A stretch of DNA of 13,788 bases from Clostridia bacterium. Its GTDB lineage: Bacteria; Bacillota; Clostridia; Christensenellales; CAG-314. This document shows, piece by piece, positions 1 through 6,622 of the stretch. The notes under the pieces were generated by a model. It saw only the letters and a program-made list of their open reading frames with translations, did not search any database and was not told the DNA's origin. Numbering within the stretch: the first letter of the stretch is position 1; every line of letters begins with the position of its first letter. Made by a program: the position numbers and the translations under genes. The DNA lies in assembly GCA_017452035.1 (NCBI GenBank), contig JAFTNE010000188.1, positions 1-13,788 of the forward strand, written 5' to 3'.

Positions 1-1
1 A

Positions 2-361
2 TCCGCAACTGCAGAGCCAGACGTAAGAGAAAATGGTCTCAAGTTGCAAGCAACAGTAACTGTTACGGGCTTGATGGACCAAAATACTCAACAAATTACA
101 CCACCAACAAAGTACAAAATCAGCGAATCCGATAGCGTCGCAGTTTTCTCTGCTAAGGCCGAAAACACATTTGATCTCAACAATGGCAACTATGTAAAGG
201 ATCAAGCTGTAGAAATCACAGCTGCACAAATCGCTAATTGCCTTTTGTTCAACGAAGGTAGAGAAATTATTCTTGATACATACGCTAAGAACCTTGCCTA
301 TGAATCAGCAATGAAGACCTACGTTATAATAATCACAATTACAGAAGCACCAGCAGCTTAA
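2..361 (+). CDS. Partial exported/surface protein, C-terminal end (TasA/camelysin-like candidate)
   Basis: The frame is open from base 2 with no stop upstream, so this is the last 119 codons of a gene cut by the window edge; the TTG at 44 is only an internal codon. The visible protein is Thr/Val/Ile/Ala rich, with alternating beta-strand patterns (for example ATVTVTG near the left edge and TYVIIITITE near the end), no membrane segment and no cysteine motif, and it stops at TAA 359-361. That composition suits an exported beta-sandwich protein. It lies 51 bases upstream of a SipW-type signal peptidase; in Bacillus, TasA-family surface proteins are encoded next to SipW, which processes them. The TasA-like identity is inferred from position and composition, because the diagnostic N-terminus is missing. 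A possible attenuating hairpin follows the stop. Confidence 0.6.
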   Translation, partial: SATAEPDVRENGLKLQATVTVTGLMDQNTQQITPPTKYKISESDSVAVFSAKAENTFDLNNGNYVKDQAVEITAAQIANCLLFNEGREIILDTYAKNLAYESAMKTYVIIITITEAPAA

Positions 362-375
362 AACAAATTACAAAA

Positions 376-408
376 GGACGGCGTATCGTAGTGGTGCGCC
401 GTTATTTT
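376..408 (+). terminator. Possible intrinsic terminator or attenuator between the surface protein and signal peptidase genes
   Basis: ACGGCG (378-383) and CGCCGT (397-402) form a perfect 6-bp GC-rich stem around a 13-base loop, followed by TATTTT (403-408). The stem is short and the T-tract interrupted, so partial termination is more likely than complete termination. It would lower transcription into the peptidase gene, whose ATG lies five bases further on. Confidence 0.4.
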
Positions 409-412
409 CGTT

Positions 413-2551
413 ATGCAAACATTAGAAACGTACAACTTAGTCCTGTGCATAATTGTATTTACAGCACTAACAGCACTGTTCACGTGGCTGATAACGATGC
501 TGGTAAAAAATGCGCTTAGAATAATCGGTGCAGGGCTGGACGATGAAAAAATCAAACAAGAGTATCTTGCTGAACAAAACAAAAAGAAAGATAAGTTCCT
601 TGATACATGCAACAACGCAATTCTCATTTTGATGTGCGTTCTTTTGGCATGCTTGCTTGTTTTTTCGTTGTACGCACGTTTTACTGAAAATGCAAAGGTT
701 GGGGACATTCCTACGGTCAAGGTTGTAGAGACAGGTTCCATGGCAATAAAGCACAAAGATAACACATATCTTGAGGGGCACAATCTCCACAACCAAATTG
801 AAACCTTCGATTTAGTAGTATTGCACAAACTCCCAGCAGAGGAAGATTTGCAGTTGTACGATATTGTTGTATATAAAACGCAAGACTACTACATCATTCA
901 CCGTATTATTGCCATTGAAGAACCAAATGCACAGCACCCCAACGAACGCTGGTTTGTTTTGCGTGGTGATGCCAACAATCGCTCGGACGAGTTTCCTGTT
1001 AGATACAGTCAAATGTGCAGTATCTACCGTGGAGAGTCTATACCCTTTGTTGGTGCATTTGTAATGTTTATGCAATCGCCAGCTGGCTGGCTTTGCTTTT
1101 TGCTTGTTATCTTTGCTGTTGTTGCTTTGCCCATTGTGGAAAGAAAACTGCAACAAGCAATTGAGGCACGCCTTGCAATCATGGGGCTTTTGGGCAATAC
1201 CCAAGCAGTTGCTGAGCAACCAGTAGAAACAGTGCCCGTTGTTGTCGCAACAGTTGCCGAAAGTGACGCTGACGATGAGCAAATTGTAGAAATAGACCAA
1301 CAAGACGAACAGGACGACCAACAAACAAACATTTTTGGTAACTTTGGCGAACGCAAAACCTTTGCCGAAAGACTGGAACTACTTTCCGAGGAAAAGAGAG
1401 GTTGGTACGACCATCTTGTTTACGTACTGATGCAAATACCGTCCATCAGGCAAAGTCGCGCAAAGTACCACGAACTGTACCGTCAAGGCAACAAGCCCGT
1501 TGCAAAAATTGTACTACGTGGCAAATCGTTGTACGTGTATTTGCCAGTAAATGCATCCGACTACCAAGGTATTCAGTATGGCTTTGAAGACGTTTCCCAC
1601 ATCAAGGCTTATGCAAAACTCCCCAGCGAGTGCAAGGTAACCTCTCGCAGAAGGCTCAAAAACCTGCTTAAACTACTTGCCAAGTATGGCGATAATATCA
1701 ACATTGACTTTGTTGATGATGACGATGACGACGTTGTGGATACTGTTGCAACTACGGAAGTTGCATTGACCGAGCCACAACAAGAAGGTAGCATTTGGAG
1801 TAACTTTGGCGAACGCAAAACCTTTGACCAACGCATTGAACTACTTTCGGAGGAAAGAAAGGGTTGGTACAACCGACTTGTTTACGTATTGATGCAAATT
1901 CCATCCATCAGACAAAGTCGCGCAAAGTACCACGAATTGTACCGTCAAGGCAACAAGCCAGTGGCAAAAATTGTTGTACGTGGCAAATCCCTTTACGTGT
2001 ACTTGCCTCTTGATGCATCCAACTACCAAGGTAGACAATTTGGTTTTGAGGACGTCTCTCACGTCAAGGCGCACGGCAAACTTACAAGCGAGTGCAAGGT
2101 AACAAGCGAACGCAAACTCAAAAACATTTTGAAGTTGTTTGCCAAGTATGGCGACAAAATCAAAATAGATTTGCCAGCCGAAGGATTTGACTTCTACAAA
2201 CTACGCAAAAAGCTGACTCTCAACCAAAAGTTGTATCGCTTGCCCAAGGAAAGAAAGGCTCGCTTTAAGCAAATTGTAAAGGCAATGGAGCAAAAAGAGG
2301 GCGTTACTCGTTGGCAAAGTAAAAATTGTATCACTTTCAAAGATGGCCACAAACCTCTTTTGAAAATTACCGTCAAAGGCAAATCGGTATGTGTTTACCT
2401 TGCCGTTGACCCAAGCTTGTACACTGCACCAAAGTATGGCATCAAGGACGTTTCTCACGTGAAAGCCTATGCCGACTACCCTGCAATGTGCAAGGTAACA
2501 AGCGACAGACGACTTAACTACGTACTACAAATTATCAACGAAAAGTTTTAG
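413..2551 (+). CDS. SipW-type signal peptidase I with three tandem C-terminal repeat modules
   Basis: This is a membrane serine protease that should remove signal peptides from exported proteins at the outer face of the membrane. Hydrophobic segments lie near residues 8-31, 67-88 and 222-242. The protease domain between the last two has ETGSM with nucleophile Ser109, DIVVYK (150-155), then YIIHRI with His163 where classical bacterial enzymes have Lys, and GDANN with Asp186. This Ser/His arrangement marks the SipW/ER (S26B-like) class. SipW proteins are usually about 180-200 residues; this one has 712. After an acidic Gln-rich linker (263-306) come three modules: 310-433, 464-587 and about 597-710. 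The first two are identical at 100 of 124 positions and end near an Asp run (435-440); the third is diverged. Shared motifs are RGKSLxVYL, DVSHxKA and CKVTSxRxL. Positive charge in loop 32-61 suggests the tail is cytoplasmic. The ATG at 413 lacks a ribosome binding site; an in-frame TAG at 389 limits upstream starts, and later ATGs (497, 632) are no better. The module function is not known to me. Confidence 0.85.
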   Translation: MQTLETYNLVLCIIVFTALTALFTWLITMLVKNALRIIGAGLDDEKIKQEYLAEQNKKKDKFLDTCNNAILILMCVLLACLLVFSLYARFTENAKVGDIPTVKVVETGSMAIKHKDNTYLEGHNLHNQIETFDLVVLHKLPAEEDLQLYDIVVYKTQDYYIIHRIIAIEEPNAQHPNERWFVLRGDANNRSDEFPVRYSQMCSIYRGESIPFVGAFVMFMQSPAGWLCFLLVIFAVVALPIVERKLQQAIEARLAIMGLLGNTQAVAEQPVETVPVVVATVAESDADDEQIVEIDQQDEQDDQQTNIFGNFGERKTFAERLELLSEEKRGWYDHLVYVLMQIPSIRQSRAKYHELYRQGNKPVAKIVLRGKSLYVYLPVNASDYQGIQYGFEDVSHIKAYAKLPSECKVTSRRRLKNLLKLLAKYGDNINIDFVDDDDDDVVDTVATTEVALTEPQQEGSIWSNFGERKTFDQRIELLSEERKGWYNRLVYVLMQIPSIRQSRAKYHELYRQGNKPVAKIVVRGKSLYVYLPLDASNYQGRQFGFEDVSHVKAHGKLTSECKVTSERKLKNILKLFAKYGDKIKIDLPAEGFDFYKLRKKLTLNQKLYRLPKERKARFKQIVKAMEQKEGVTRWQSKNCITFKDGHKPLLKITVKGKSVCVYLAVDPSLYTAPKYGIKDVSHVKAYADYPAMCKVTSDRRLNYVLQIINEKF
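1340..2542 (+). repeat. Tandem in-gene repeats, 462-bp period, plus a diverged third copy
   Basis: Copy 1 spans about 1340-1711, copy 2 about 1802-2173 and the diverged copy 3 about 2201-2542. Copies 1 and 2 are offset by exactly 462 bases and share long identical stretches, such as 1451-1474 against 1913-1936 and the block beginning AACTTTGGCGAACGC. Together they form the C-terminal half of the signal peptidase gene. The near-identity of copies 1 and 2 at DNA level indicates a recent duplication or gene conversion. Confidence 0.85.
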
Positions 2552-2663
2552 CGTTGGCTAAATTGTAATTTTATGCACCAAGTAGCGTAGTTTGCGTTAC
2601 GGTGTAGACGTACACAAACTCACGATTTATCAATCTTTATTTACATCTATTACAAAATTCTGC

Positions 2664-2672
2664 AAAGGAGGT
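2664..2672 (+). promoter_or_regulatory. Strong ribosome binding site that fixes the start at 2679
   Basis: AAAGGAGGT lies six bases upstream of the ATG at 2679. The reading frame stays open upstream to 2592, but nothing there has a comparable signal, so the start is set at 2679. It contrasts with the signal peptidase gene just upstream, which lacks such a site. Confidence 0.85.
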
Positions 2673-2678
2673 AACAAC

Positions 2679-3665
2679 ATGAAACGTATCAAATGTGTTT
2701 GTGCAATTTGTTTGGTTGCGCTCATGGCGTTGCTTTGCTTTTGCACAGTAAACTTAAAGGCTGCTTGGCACTATTCGTTAGTTGTCTCGGAGAGCATAGA
2801 GATACCCATTGAAGTAAAAGTTATGCCTTGGGAAGGTATGGACGAACTACCTAACGACATCATGGGCGAAGACCACGAAAAACTTATTGAAACAATTTTG
2901 AGTGGCACCTATACTGAGGCCAATGGCAACGTTACGGAAATTGGTCTCAACAACCCCAACTCCTACATTAACACAGAAATTAAGAATAGAACGGATGGCA
3001 ATGCATGGTTTACTTCCGATACCCTTGGTAGCATGGACTTCTGGGAGAGTAGCGACATTGCCAAGTACTTTGATACCGAAACTACAGGTTTGGAATTTGT
3101 CATTTGGTTCCCCGAAGACCAACCAAACGTTCACTACCTGTTTACCACCAGTGTGGATCTTGGCGAAAGCAACAATCCTAACTTCCCAATTGGCGAGGAT
3201 ATTTACCCAATTTATCGCACAAAGCTGGAGCAAAATGCCGAAGGCGAGTGGGAGGCTACCGAAACAAAAACAGGCTATGCCGATTCGGCCTACTACGACA
3301 ACCCAATTACTGGTTCGTGGTTGGTGAAATACCCATCCTTTGACCCAACCACTTGGGAGGAAGGCAAACTTGGTACTTCTACCGAAAACGCCGTTTACTC
3401 CTACGTTGGACAGGAAGTAACCTGCTACAACGATACTGCTACAGATGCAACCTACTACAAACTAACGGTAAGTGCCAACGCAAACGTAACTGTAAGCTCG
3501 CAAAACACCTCAGCACAACTTACCGTTTACAATTCTGCTGGCACCGAAGTGGCAACTCGTGGTGGCGCGCAGGGTACAAACAGTGTAACCTTCCGTGGAC
3601 AAAACGGTCAAACCTACTACATCAAGGTTACTGGTGGCGAGTCTATTACCTTTACCATTAGCTAA
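2679..3665 (+). CDS. Secreted protein with C-terminal PPC-like beta domain
   Basis: This 328-residue protein starts with an export signal: basic MKRIK, then a hydrophobic stretch at about 5-25, then NLKAAWHYS. A signal peptidase site near 28/29 is possible but no clean AxA motif is seen. The middle (30-240) is acidic and aromatic-rich, with WFPEDQPNVHYLFTTSVDLGE (143-163) and YPIYRTKL (176-183); I recognise no enzyme motif. Residues about 258-327 (YYKLTVSANANVTVSS, AQLTVYNSAG, GQNGQTYYIKVTG) have the strand pattern of bacterial pre-peptidase C-terminal (PPC) domains, but no protease domain is present. It follows the SipW-type peptidase by 127 bases with no terminator between, and a perfect terminator follows it, so it probably ends the same operon and may be a peptidase client. 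Export is well supported; the role is unknown. Confidence 0.8.
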   Translation: MKRIKCVCAICLVALMALLCFCTVNLKAAWHYSLVVSESIEIPIEVKVMPWEGMDELPNDIMGEDHEKLIETILSGTYTEANGNVTEIGLNNPNSYINTEIKNRTDGNAWFTSDTLGSMDFWESSDIAKYFDTETTGLEFVIWFPEDQPNVHYLFTTSVDLGESNNPNFPIGEDIYPIYRTKLEQNAEGEWEATETKTGYADSAYYDNPITGSWLVKYPSFDPTTWEEGKLGTSTENAVYSYVGQEVTCYNDTATDATYYKLTVSANANVTVSSQNTSAQLTVYNSAGTEVATRGGAQGTNSVTFRGQNGQTYYIKVTGGESITFTIS

Positions 3666-3717
3666 AAACATAGCCACAACTAAACAGTACGAAACAATAT
3701 AAATAAGACATTTACAA

Positions 3718-3749
3718 AAAACGCACCCACTAAGCAATGGGTGCGTTTT
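3718..3749 (+). terminator. Intrinsic terminator closing the surface-protein locus
   Basis: AAAACGCACCCA (3718-3729) pairs perfectly with TGGGTGCGTTTT (3738-3749) around an 8-base loop. The trailing T-run makes it a textbook rho-independent terminator. Confidence 0.92.
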
Positions 3750-3758
3750 GTTATGTAA

Positions 3759-3789
3759 TAAAAAAATACCAAGCCTATTGACTTGGTAT
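3759..3789 (-). terminator. Intrinsic terminator of the tRNA-Arg unit
   Basis: Read on the minus strand, ATACCAAG (from 3789) pairs with CTTGGTAT (to 3766) around an 8-base loop and runs into seven Ts. It lies directly beyond the tRNA 3' end and back to back with the plus-strand terminator at 3718-3749. Confidence 0.85.
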
Positions 3790-3793
3790 CCTT

Positions 3794-3870
3794 TGGCGCG
3801 CCGTAAGAGGTTCGAACTCCTGACCTTTGGTTCCGTAGACCAACGCTCTATCCAGCTGGGCTAACAGCGC
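3794..3870 (-). tRNA. tRNA-Arg(ACG)
   Basis: A 77-base tRNA with encoded CCA folds on the minus strand. The acceptor GCGCTGT pairs with ACGGCGC (one G-T pair), with discriminator G. The anticodon stem TTGGT/ACCAA encloses loop CTACGGA with anticodon ACG, which after A34-to-inosine editing reads CGU/CGC/CGA arginine codons. The T-arm AGGAG-TTCGAAC-CTCTT is normal, with C56 present. The D-stem is GCCC/GAGC, giving a C12-A23 mismatch where U12-A23 is usual. It has its own promoter and terminator, so it is a single-gene unit. Confidence 0.95.
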
Positions 3871-3889
3871 ATATCTAAATTGCTAAACT

Positions 3890-3918
3890 ATTATACACAA
3901 CTTACAATCAATTGTCAA
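3890..3918 (-). promoter_or_regulatory. Consensus sigma-A promoter for tRNA-Arg
   Basis: On the minus strand TTGACA (3918-3913), a 17-base spacer and TATAAT (3895-3890) match the consensus perfectly. Transcription should start a few bases before the tRNA 5' end at 3870. Confidence 0.92.
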
Positions 3919-3940
3919 CAAGTTTTTGCCCATTTGAAAG

Positions 3941-3960
3941 AAAATTTGTTGGCAAATTTT
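3941..3960. other. AT-rich palindrome between divergent promoters
   Basis: AAAATTTG (3941-3948) and CAAATTTT (3953-3960) are perfect inverted arms around TTGG. It sits between the tRNA-Arg promoter and the divergent hydrolase promoter without a U-tract on either side, so it is more likely a protein site or incidental than a terminator. Confidence 0.3.
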
Positions 3961-4014
3961 AACCTACTTTCTTACTAAAATTACCCACTAAAGCAAAAAA
4001 TTTGCATCATATTA

Positions 4015-4043
4015 TTGCCAACGAAGTGGCATGGTGCTATAAT
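4015..4043 (+). promoter_or_regulatory. Sigma-A promoter of the isochorismatase-family gene
   Basis: TTGCCA (4015-4020), a 17-base spacer, then TATAAT (4038-4043), followed by a short leader to the AGGAGG ribosome site at 4064. The -35 and spacer contain the inverted repeat TGCCA-6-TGGCA (4016-4031), a possible operator. Confidence 0.85.
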
Positions 4044-4077
4044 TTACTCAACAAAACTATTTTAGGAGGGCTTTTGT

Positions 4078-4623
4078 ATGAAAGAAGCTATTCTTGTTGT
4101 TGACATGCTAAACGAATTTGTTACTGGCGCAATTTCTTCCGAACGCGCTCTTGCTACTATCGAGCCAAACGCAAAACTTTTGGACGCAGCGCGCAAAGCT
4201 GGTGTTCCTGTAATTTTCTGCAACGACTCCCACGTAAAGGGGGTTGATGCCGAGTTCAAACTTTGGGGCGAACATGCCGTTGCTGGCACAAAGGGTGCCG
4301 AAGTTATCCCCGAACTTAACGTTTGCGAAGGAGACTACGTTGTACCAAAACGCCGTTACAGTGGATTTTTCCAAACCAACTTGGATATGGTGCTACGCGA
4401 ACTTGGTGTAGACACACTTATTATCACCGGTTTGTGGATTCACTTGTGCGTTCGTCAAACAACTGTGGACGGCTTTTGCCATGGTTACAACATTGTGATG
4501 CCAAAGGATGCAACAAACGCATTTTCTCAAGAAGAGTACGATTACAGCATCCAATTTCTTGTTGATGCTTGCAAGGCAGAAATTACAGATGTAGATAGCA
4601 TCATTGCAAAGTGGAACAAATAA
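4078..4623 (+). CDS. Isochorismatase-family cysteine hydrolase, possibly nicotinamidase-like
   Basis: A 181-residue soluble cytoplasmic hydrolase of normal length for the family. The catalytic triad is visible: Asp9 in ILVVDM, Lys91 in VVPKRRYSGF and nucleophile Cys124 in HLCVRQT. Asp50 and His52 in NDSH and His66 in WGEHAVAGT match the Asp-x-His...His metal site typical of nicotinamidases (NAD salvage, nicotinamide to nicotinate). The residues around the nucleophile differ from well-known PncA proteins, so the substrate is uncertain; another amidase or isochorismatase-like hydrolase is possible. The start is fixed by AGGAGG (4064-4069), eight bases upstream. It is monocistronic, with a strong promoter at 4015-4043 and a terminator at 4648-4690. 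Fold and triad are confident, substrate is not. Confidence 0.85.
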   Translation: MKEAILVVDMLNEFVTGAISSERALATIEPNAKLLDAARKAGVPVIFCNDSHVKGVDAEFKLWGEHAVAGTKGAEVIPELNVCEGDYVVPKRRYSGFFQTNLDMVLRELGVDTLIITGLWIHLCVRQTTVDGFCHGYNIVMPKDATNAFSQEEYDYSIQFLVDACKAEITDVDSIIAKWNK

Positions 4624-4647
4624 CAGTTTGTAAAAATTTATAAAATT

Positions 4648-4690
4648 AAATGCACCTTCAAGGGTAGATACCTTTGGGGGTGCATTTTTT
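4648..4690 (+). terminator. Intrinsic terminator after the hydrolase gene
   Basis: AAATGCACC (4648-4656) pairs with GGTGCATTT (4679-4687), with an inner CAAGG/CCTTTG stem, ending in a T-run to 4690. Confidence 0.88.
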
Positions 4691-4737
4691 GTGCGCAACC
4701 GTTGGTTTTGCTCCAATCAAAGGTTTTGCGCAATTTG

Positions 4738-4766
4738 TTGACTGCATGTCAAAAAACTGTTATAAT
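4738..4766 (+). promoter_or_regulatory. Sigma-A promoter of the Na/phosphate cotransporter gene
   Basis: TTGACT (4738-4743), a 17-base spacer and TATAAT (4761-4766). A leader of about 50 bases leads to GGAGG (4813-4817) and the ATG at 4825. Confidence 0.9.
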
Positions 4767-4824
4767 CAGTGTAGATTAGTCAAATATCCTTTTACAAATA
4801 TGTCCACAAATTGGAGGAAACTTT

Positions 4825-5925
4825 ATGTTTGACATTTTTGATGTACTTTACCTAATTGGTGGCTTGTGCCTGTTTTTGTTTGGCATGAACACCATGGGCG
4901 ACGGTCTTGAACGACGCGCAGGCAACAGCCTAAAAGCCCTTTTAGGAAAGCTCACCAACAACAAATTTAAGGGCTTTTTGACAGGTATGGGCGTAACTGC
5001 TGTAATACAAAGCTCATCTGCAACAACAGTAATGGTGGTCGGTTTTGTAAACTCCAAGGTAATGACGTTGAAGCAATCCATTGGCGTTATTATGGGCGCA
5101 AACATTGGCACAACCATTACCTCTTGGATTTTGAGCCTTAGTGGTATTTCCAGCGAAAGCCTGGTAATTCAACTGCTAAAACCTATGTCCTTTACACCAA
5201 TATTGGCGCTTGTTGGAGTTATACTGACAATGTCGTCAAAGTCGTCAAAAAACAAGGACGTTGGTACAATTTTGTTGGGCTTTGCAACGCTGATGTTTGG
5301 TATGGATGCCATGAGTAGCGCTGTATCGGGCCTCAAAGATATTCCCGAGTTCCAAAACTTGTTTTTAGCCTTCAAAAACCCAATTTTGGGTATGCTCGTA
5401 GGCGCAGTTTTGACGGCTCTCATCCAGTCGTCCTCTGCATCAGTGGGTATTTTGCAAGCGCTAAGTGTTACCGGGGCAGTTTCCTACTCGGCAGCAATCC
5501 CCATCATTATGGGACAAAACATTGGTACTTGCGTAACTGCAATGTTGTCCTCCTTTGGCGCAAACAAAAATGCCAAGAGAGCTTCGGTCGTGCACTTGTT
5601 GTTTAACGTAGTGGGCGCGATAATTTGGCTTACGGTATTTTGCATTGTCTCTGCAATATTTAAGCCAGCAATCCTCAACGAATCTGCAAATTACCTTGGC
5701 ATTGCCGTATGTCACACGGTGTTTAACGTTCTTTGTACGGCAGTACTATTCCCAGCATCCTCCCTCTTGGAAAACTTGCTTACCTGCTCGTTCCCGAAGG
5801 ACAGTCGCAAGAAAAGGTTGTCGAGCTGGACCAACGTTTGCTTGCAACACCAGCAATCGCTGTGGAGCAGAGTAGTCAACTTGCATGCAAAATGGCAAAC
5901 GAGGCAATTGCCACTTTCCGTTTGA
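4825..5925 (+). CDS. Na+/Pi cotransporter family protein, transporter domain (frame broken near 5772)
   Basis: This is the N-terminal transporter part of a PNaS-family protein, which moves phosphate with sodium across the cytoplasmic membrane. It is strongly hydrophobic with the family's duplicated signature: VIQSSSATT (61-68) and LIQSSSAS (200-206), each followed by a glycine motif, GANIGTT (91-97) and GQNIGT (230-235). The start is set by GGAGG seven bases upstream. Up to about residue 316 the sequence fits the family; the tail from 317 to 366 (from 5773) is rich in Lys, Trp and Gln and looks like out-of-frame translation. The expected continuation, a linker and PhoU-like domain, lies in another frame in the next entry. 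One extra A in the run 5771-5774 would join them into a protein of about 586 residues, a usual length for transporter-PhoU fusions. Confidence 0.85.
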   Translation: MFDIFDVLYLIGGLCLFLFGMNTMGDGLERRAGNSLKALLGKLTNNKFKGFLTGMGVTAVIQSSSATTVMVVGFVNSKVMTLKQSIGVIMGANIGTTITSWILSLSGISSESLVIQLLKPMSFTPILALVGVILTMSSKSSKNKDVGTILLGFATLMFGMDAMSSAVSGLKDIPEFQNLFLAFKNPILGMLVGAVLTALIQSSSASVGILQALSVTGAVSYSAAIPIIMGQNIGTCVTAMLSSFGANKNAKRASVVHLLFNVVGAIIWLTVFCIVSAIFKPAILNESANYLGIAVCHTVFNVLCTAVLFPASSLLENLLTCSFPKDSRKKRLSSWTNVCLQHQQSLWSRVVNLHAKWQTRQLPLSV

Positions 5926-6584
5926 GCATCCAAGCTATAACTAACTATACTCCCGAATTGGCCGTAACGCTAAGAAAAATGGAAAAAAATATCGACCACT
6001 ACGAGGACGTTCTTTGCACCTATCTCACTCAACTTAGTCACAACCAAGTTTCTGATGATGATAGTGCAAAGGTAACGCAACTTTTGAAGGTCATTGGGGA
6101 CTTCGAACGCATATCCGACCATGCCGTAAACGTATTGGAGTCGGTGGAGGAACTTCGCGAAAAGGGTATCGAGTTTTCCTCTGGCGCTAGCGAAGAACTT
6201 GCCATTTTGTGTTCTGCTACCACCGAAATTCTCGATTTGACGGAAAAAGCCTTTGTAAACAACGACGTAGTAACGGCTTTCAACGTTGAACCTCTCGAAC
6301 AGGTTATTGACCATTTGAGAACAGTTCTTCGTAACAACCACATAACAAGGCTCAAAAGTGGCGCTTGTACCGTGGAAACAGGCTTTGTTTGGTCCGACCT
6401 TATTACCGACTTCGAGCGTGTAAGTGACCACTGCTCCAACATTGCAATTAGTATAATTGACGTTAGCGAACACACAATGAACGCTCACGAAGTAAGTAAA
6501 GGTATCCGAAAGAACAACGCTGACTATAGCGACAAGTACAAAGAGTATTCGCAAAAGTATTCCATTGAAAAACCTGCACAATAA
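5733..6584 (+). CDS. PhoU-like C-terminal half of the Na+/Pi cotransporter (frameshifted continuation)
   Basis: This frame carries the cytoplasmic PhoU-like regulatory tail. Authentic sequence begins at about 5772 with KLAYLLVPEGQS, then the linker ELDQRLLATPAIAVEQ (31-46 of this frame), then an all-helical domain with two PhoU-type signatures, DFERISDH (123-130) and DFERVSDH (226-233). The listed TTG start at 5733 is nominal: neither it nor later starts such as ATG 5892 has a ribosome site, and the first dozen residues are a shadow of the upstream frame. It should therefore be read as the second half of the preceding gene after a one-base deletion, real or a sequencing/assembly error, rather than an independent gene. 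A strong terminator follows at 6591. Confidence 0.8.
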   Translation: MYGSTIPSILPLGKLAYLLVPEGQSQEKVVELDQRLLATPAIAVEQSSQLACKMANEAIATFRLSIQAITNYTPELAVTLRKMEKNIDHYEDVLCTYLTQLSHNQVSDDDSAKVTQLLKVIGDFERISDHAVNVLESVEELREKGIEFSSGASEELAILCSATTEILDLTEKAFVNNDVVTAFNVEPLEQVIDHLRTVLRNNHITRLKSGACTVETGFVWSDLITDFERVSDHCSNIAISIIDVSEHTMNAHEVSKGIRKNNADYSDKYKEYSQKYSIEKPAQ

Positions 6585-6590
6585 CAAATT

Positions 6591-6622
6591 AGGGCTGACC
6601 AAAACGGTCAGCCCTTTGTTTA
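6591..6622 (+). terminator. Intrinsic terminator after the cotransporter gene
   Basis: AGGGCTGACC (6591-6600) pairs perfectly with GGTCAGCCCT (6606-6615) around AAAAC, followed by a T-rich tract. Confidence 0.93.

Noticed and set aside
358..828. Long minus-strand reading frames inside the signal peptidase gene
   Set aside because: They are shadows of the plus-strand gene, Cys-rich with no ribosome site or family motif.
1331..2542. CRISPR-like or mobile repeat interpretation of the direct repeats
   Set aside because: The repeats are in-frame protein modules about 370 bases long inside one gene, with no spacers or terminal inverted repeats.
2592..2678. Upstream extension of the PPC-domain protein
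   Set aside because: No ribosome site there, and the hydrophobic signal peptide would become internal; the ATG at 2679 has AAAGGAGGT.
3353..3661. Plus-strand overlapping frame rich in Trp, Arg and Leu
   Set aside because: Its composition is typical of an out-of-frame reading of the PPC-domain gene, and it has no start signal.
5764..5780. Programmed -1 frameshift in the cotransporter
   Set aside because: The local heptamer G GAA AAC does not let the P-site tRNA re-pair well, no stimulatory structure is evident, and the family is normally made from one frame; an indel is simpler.
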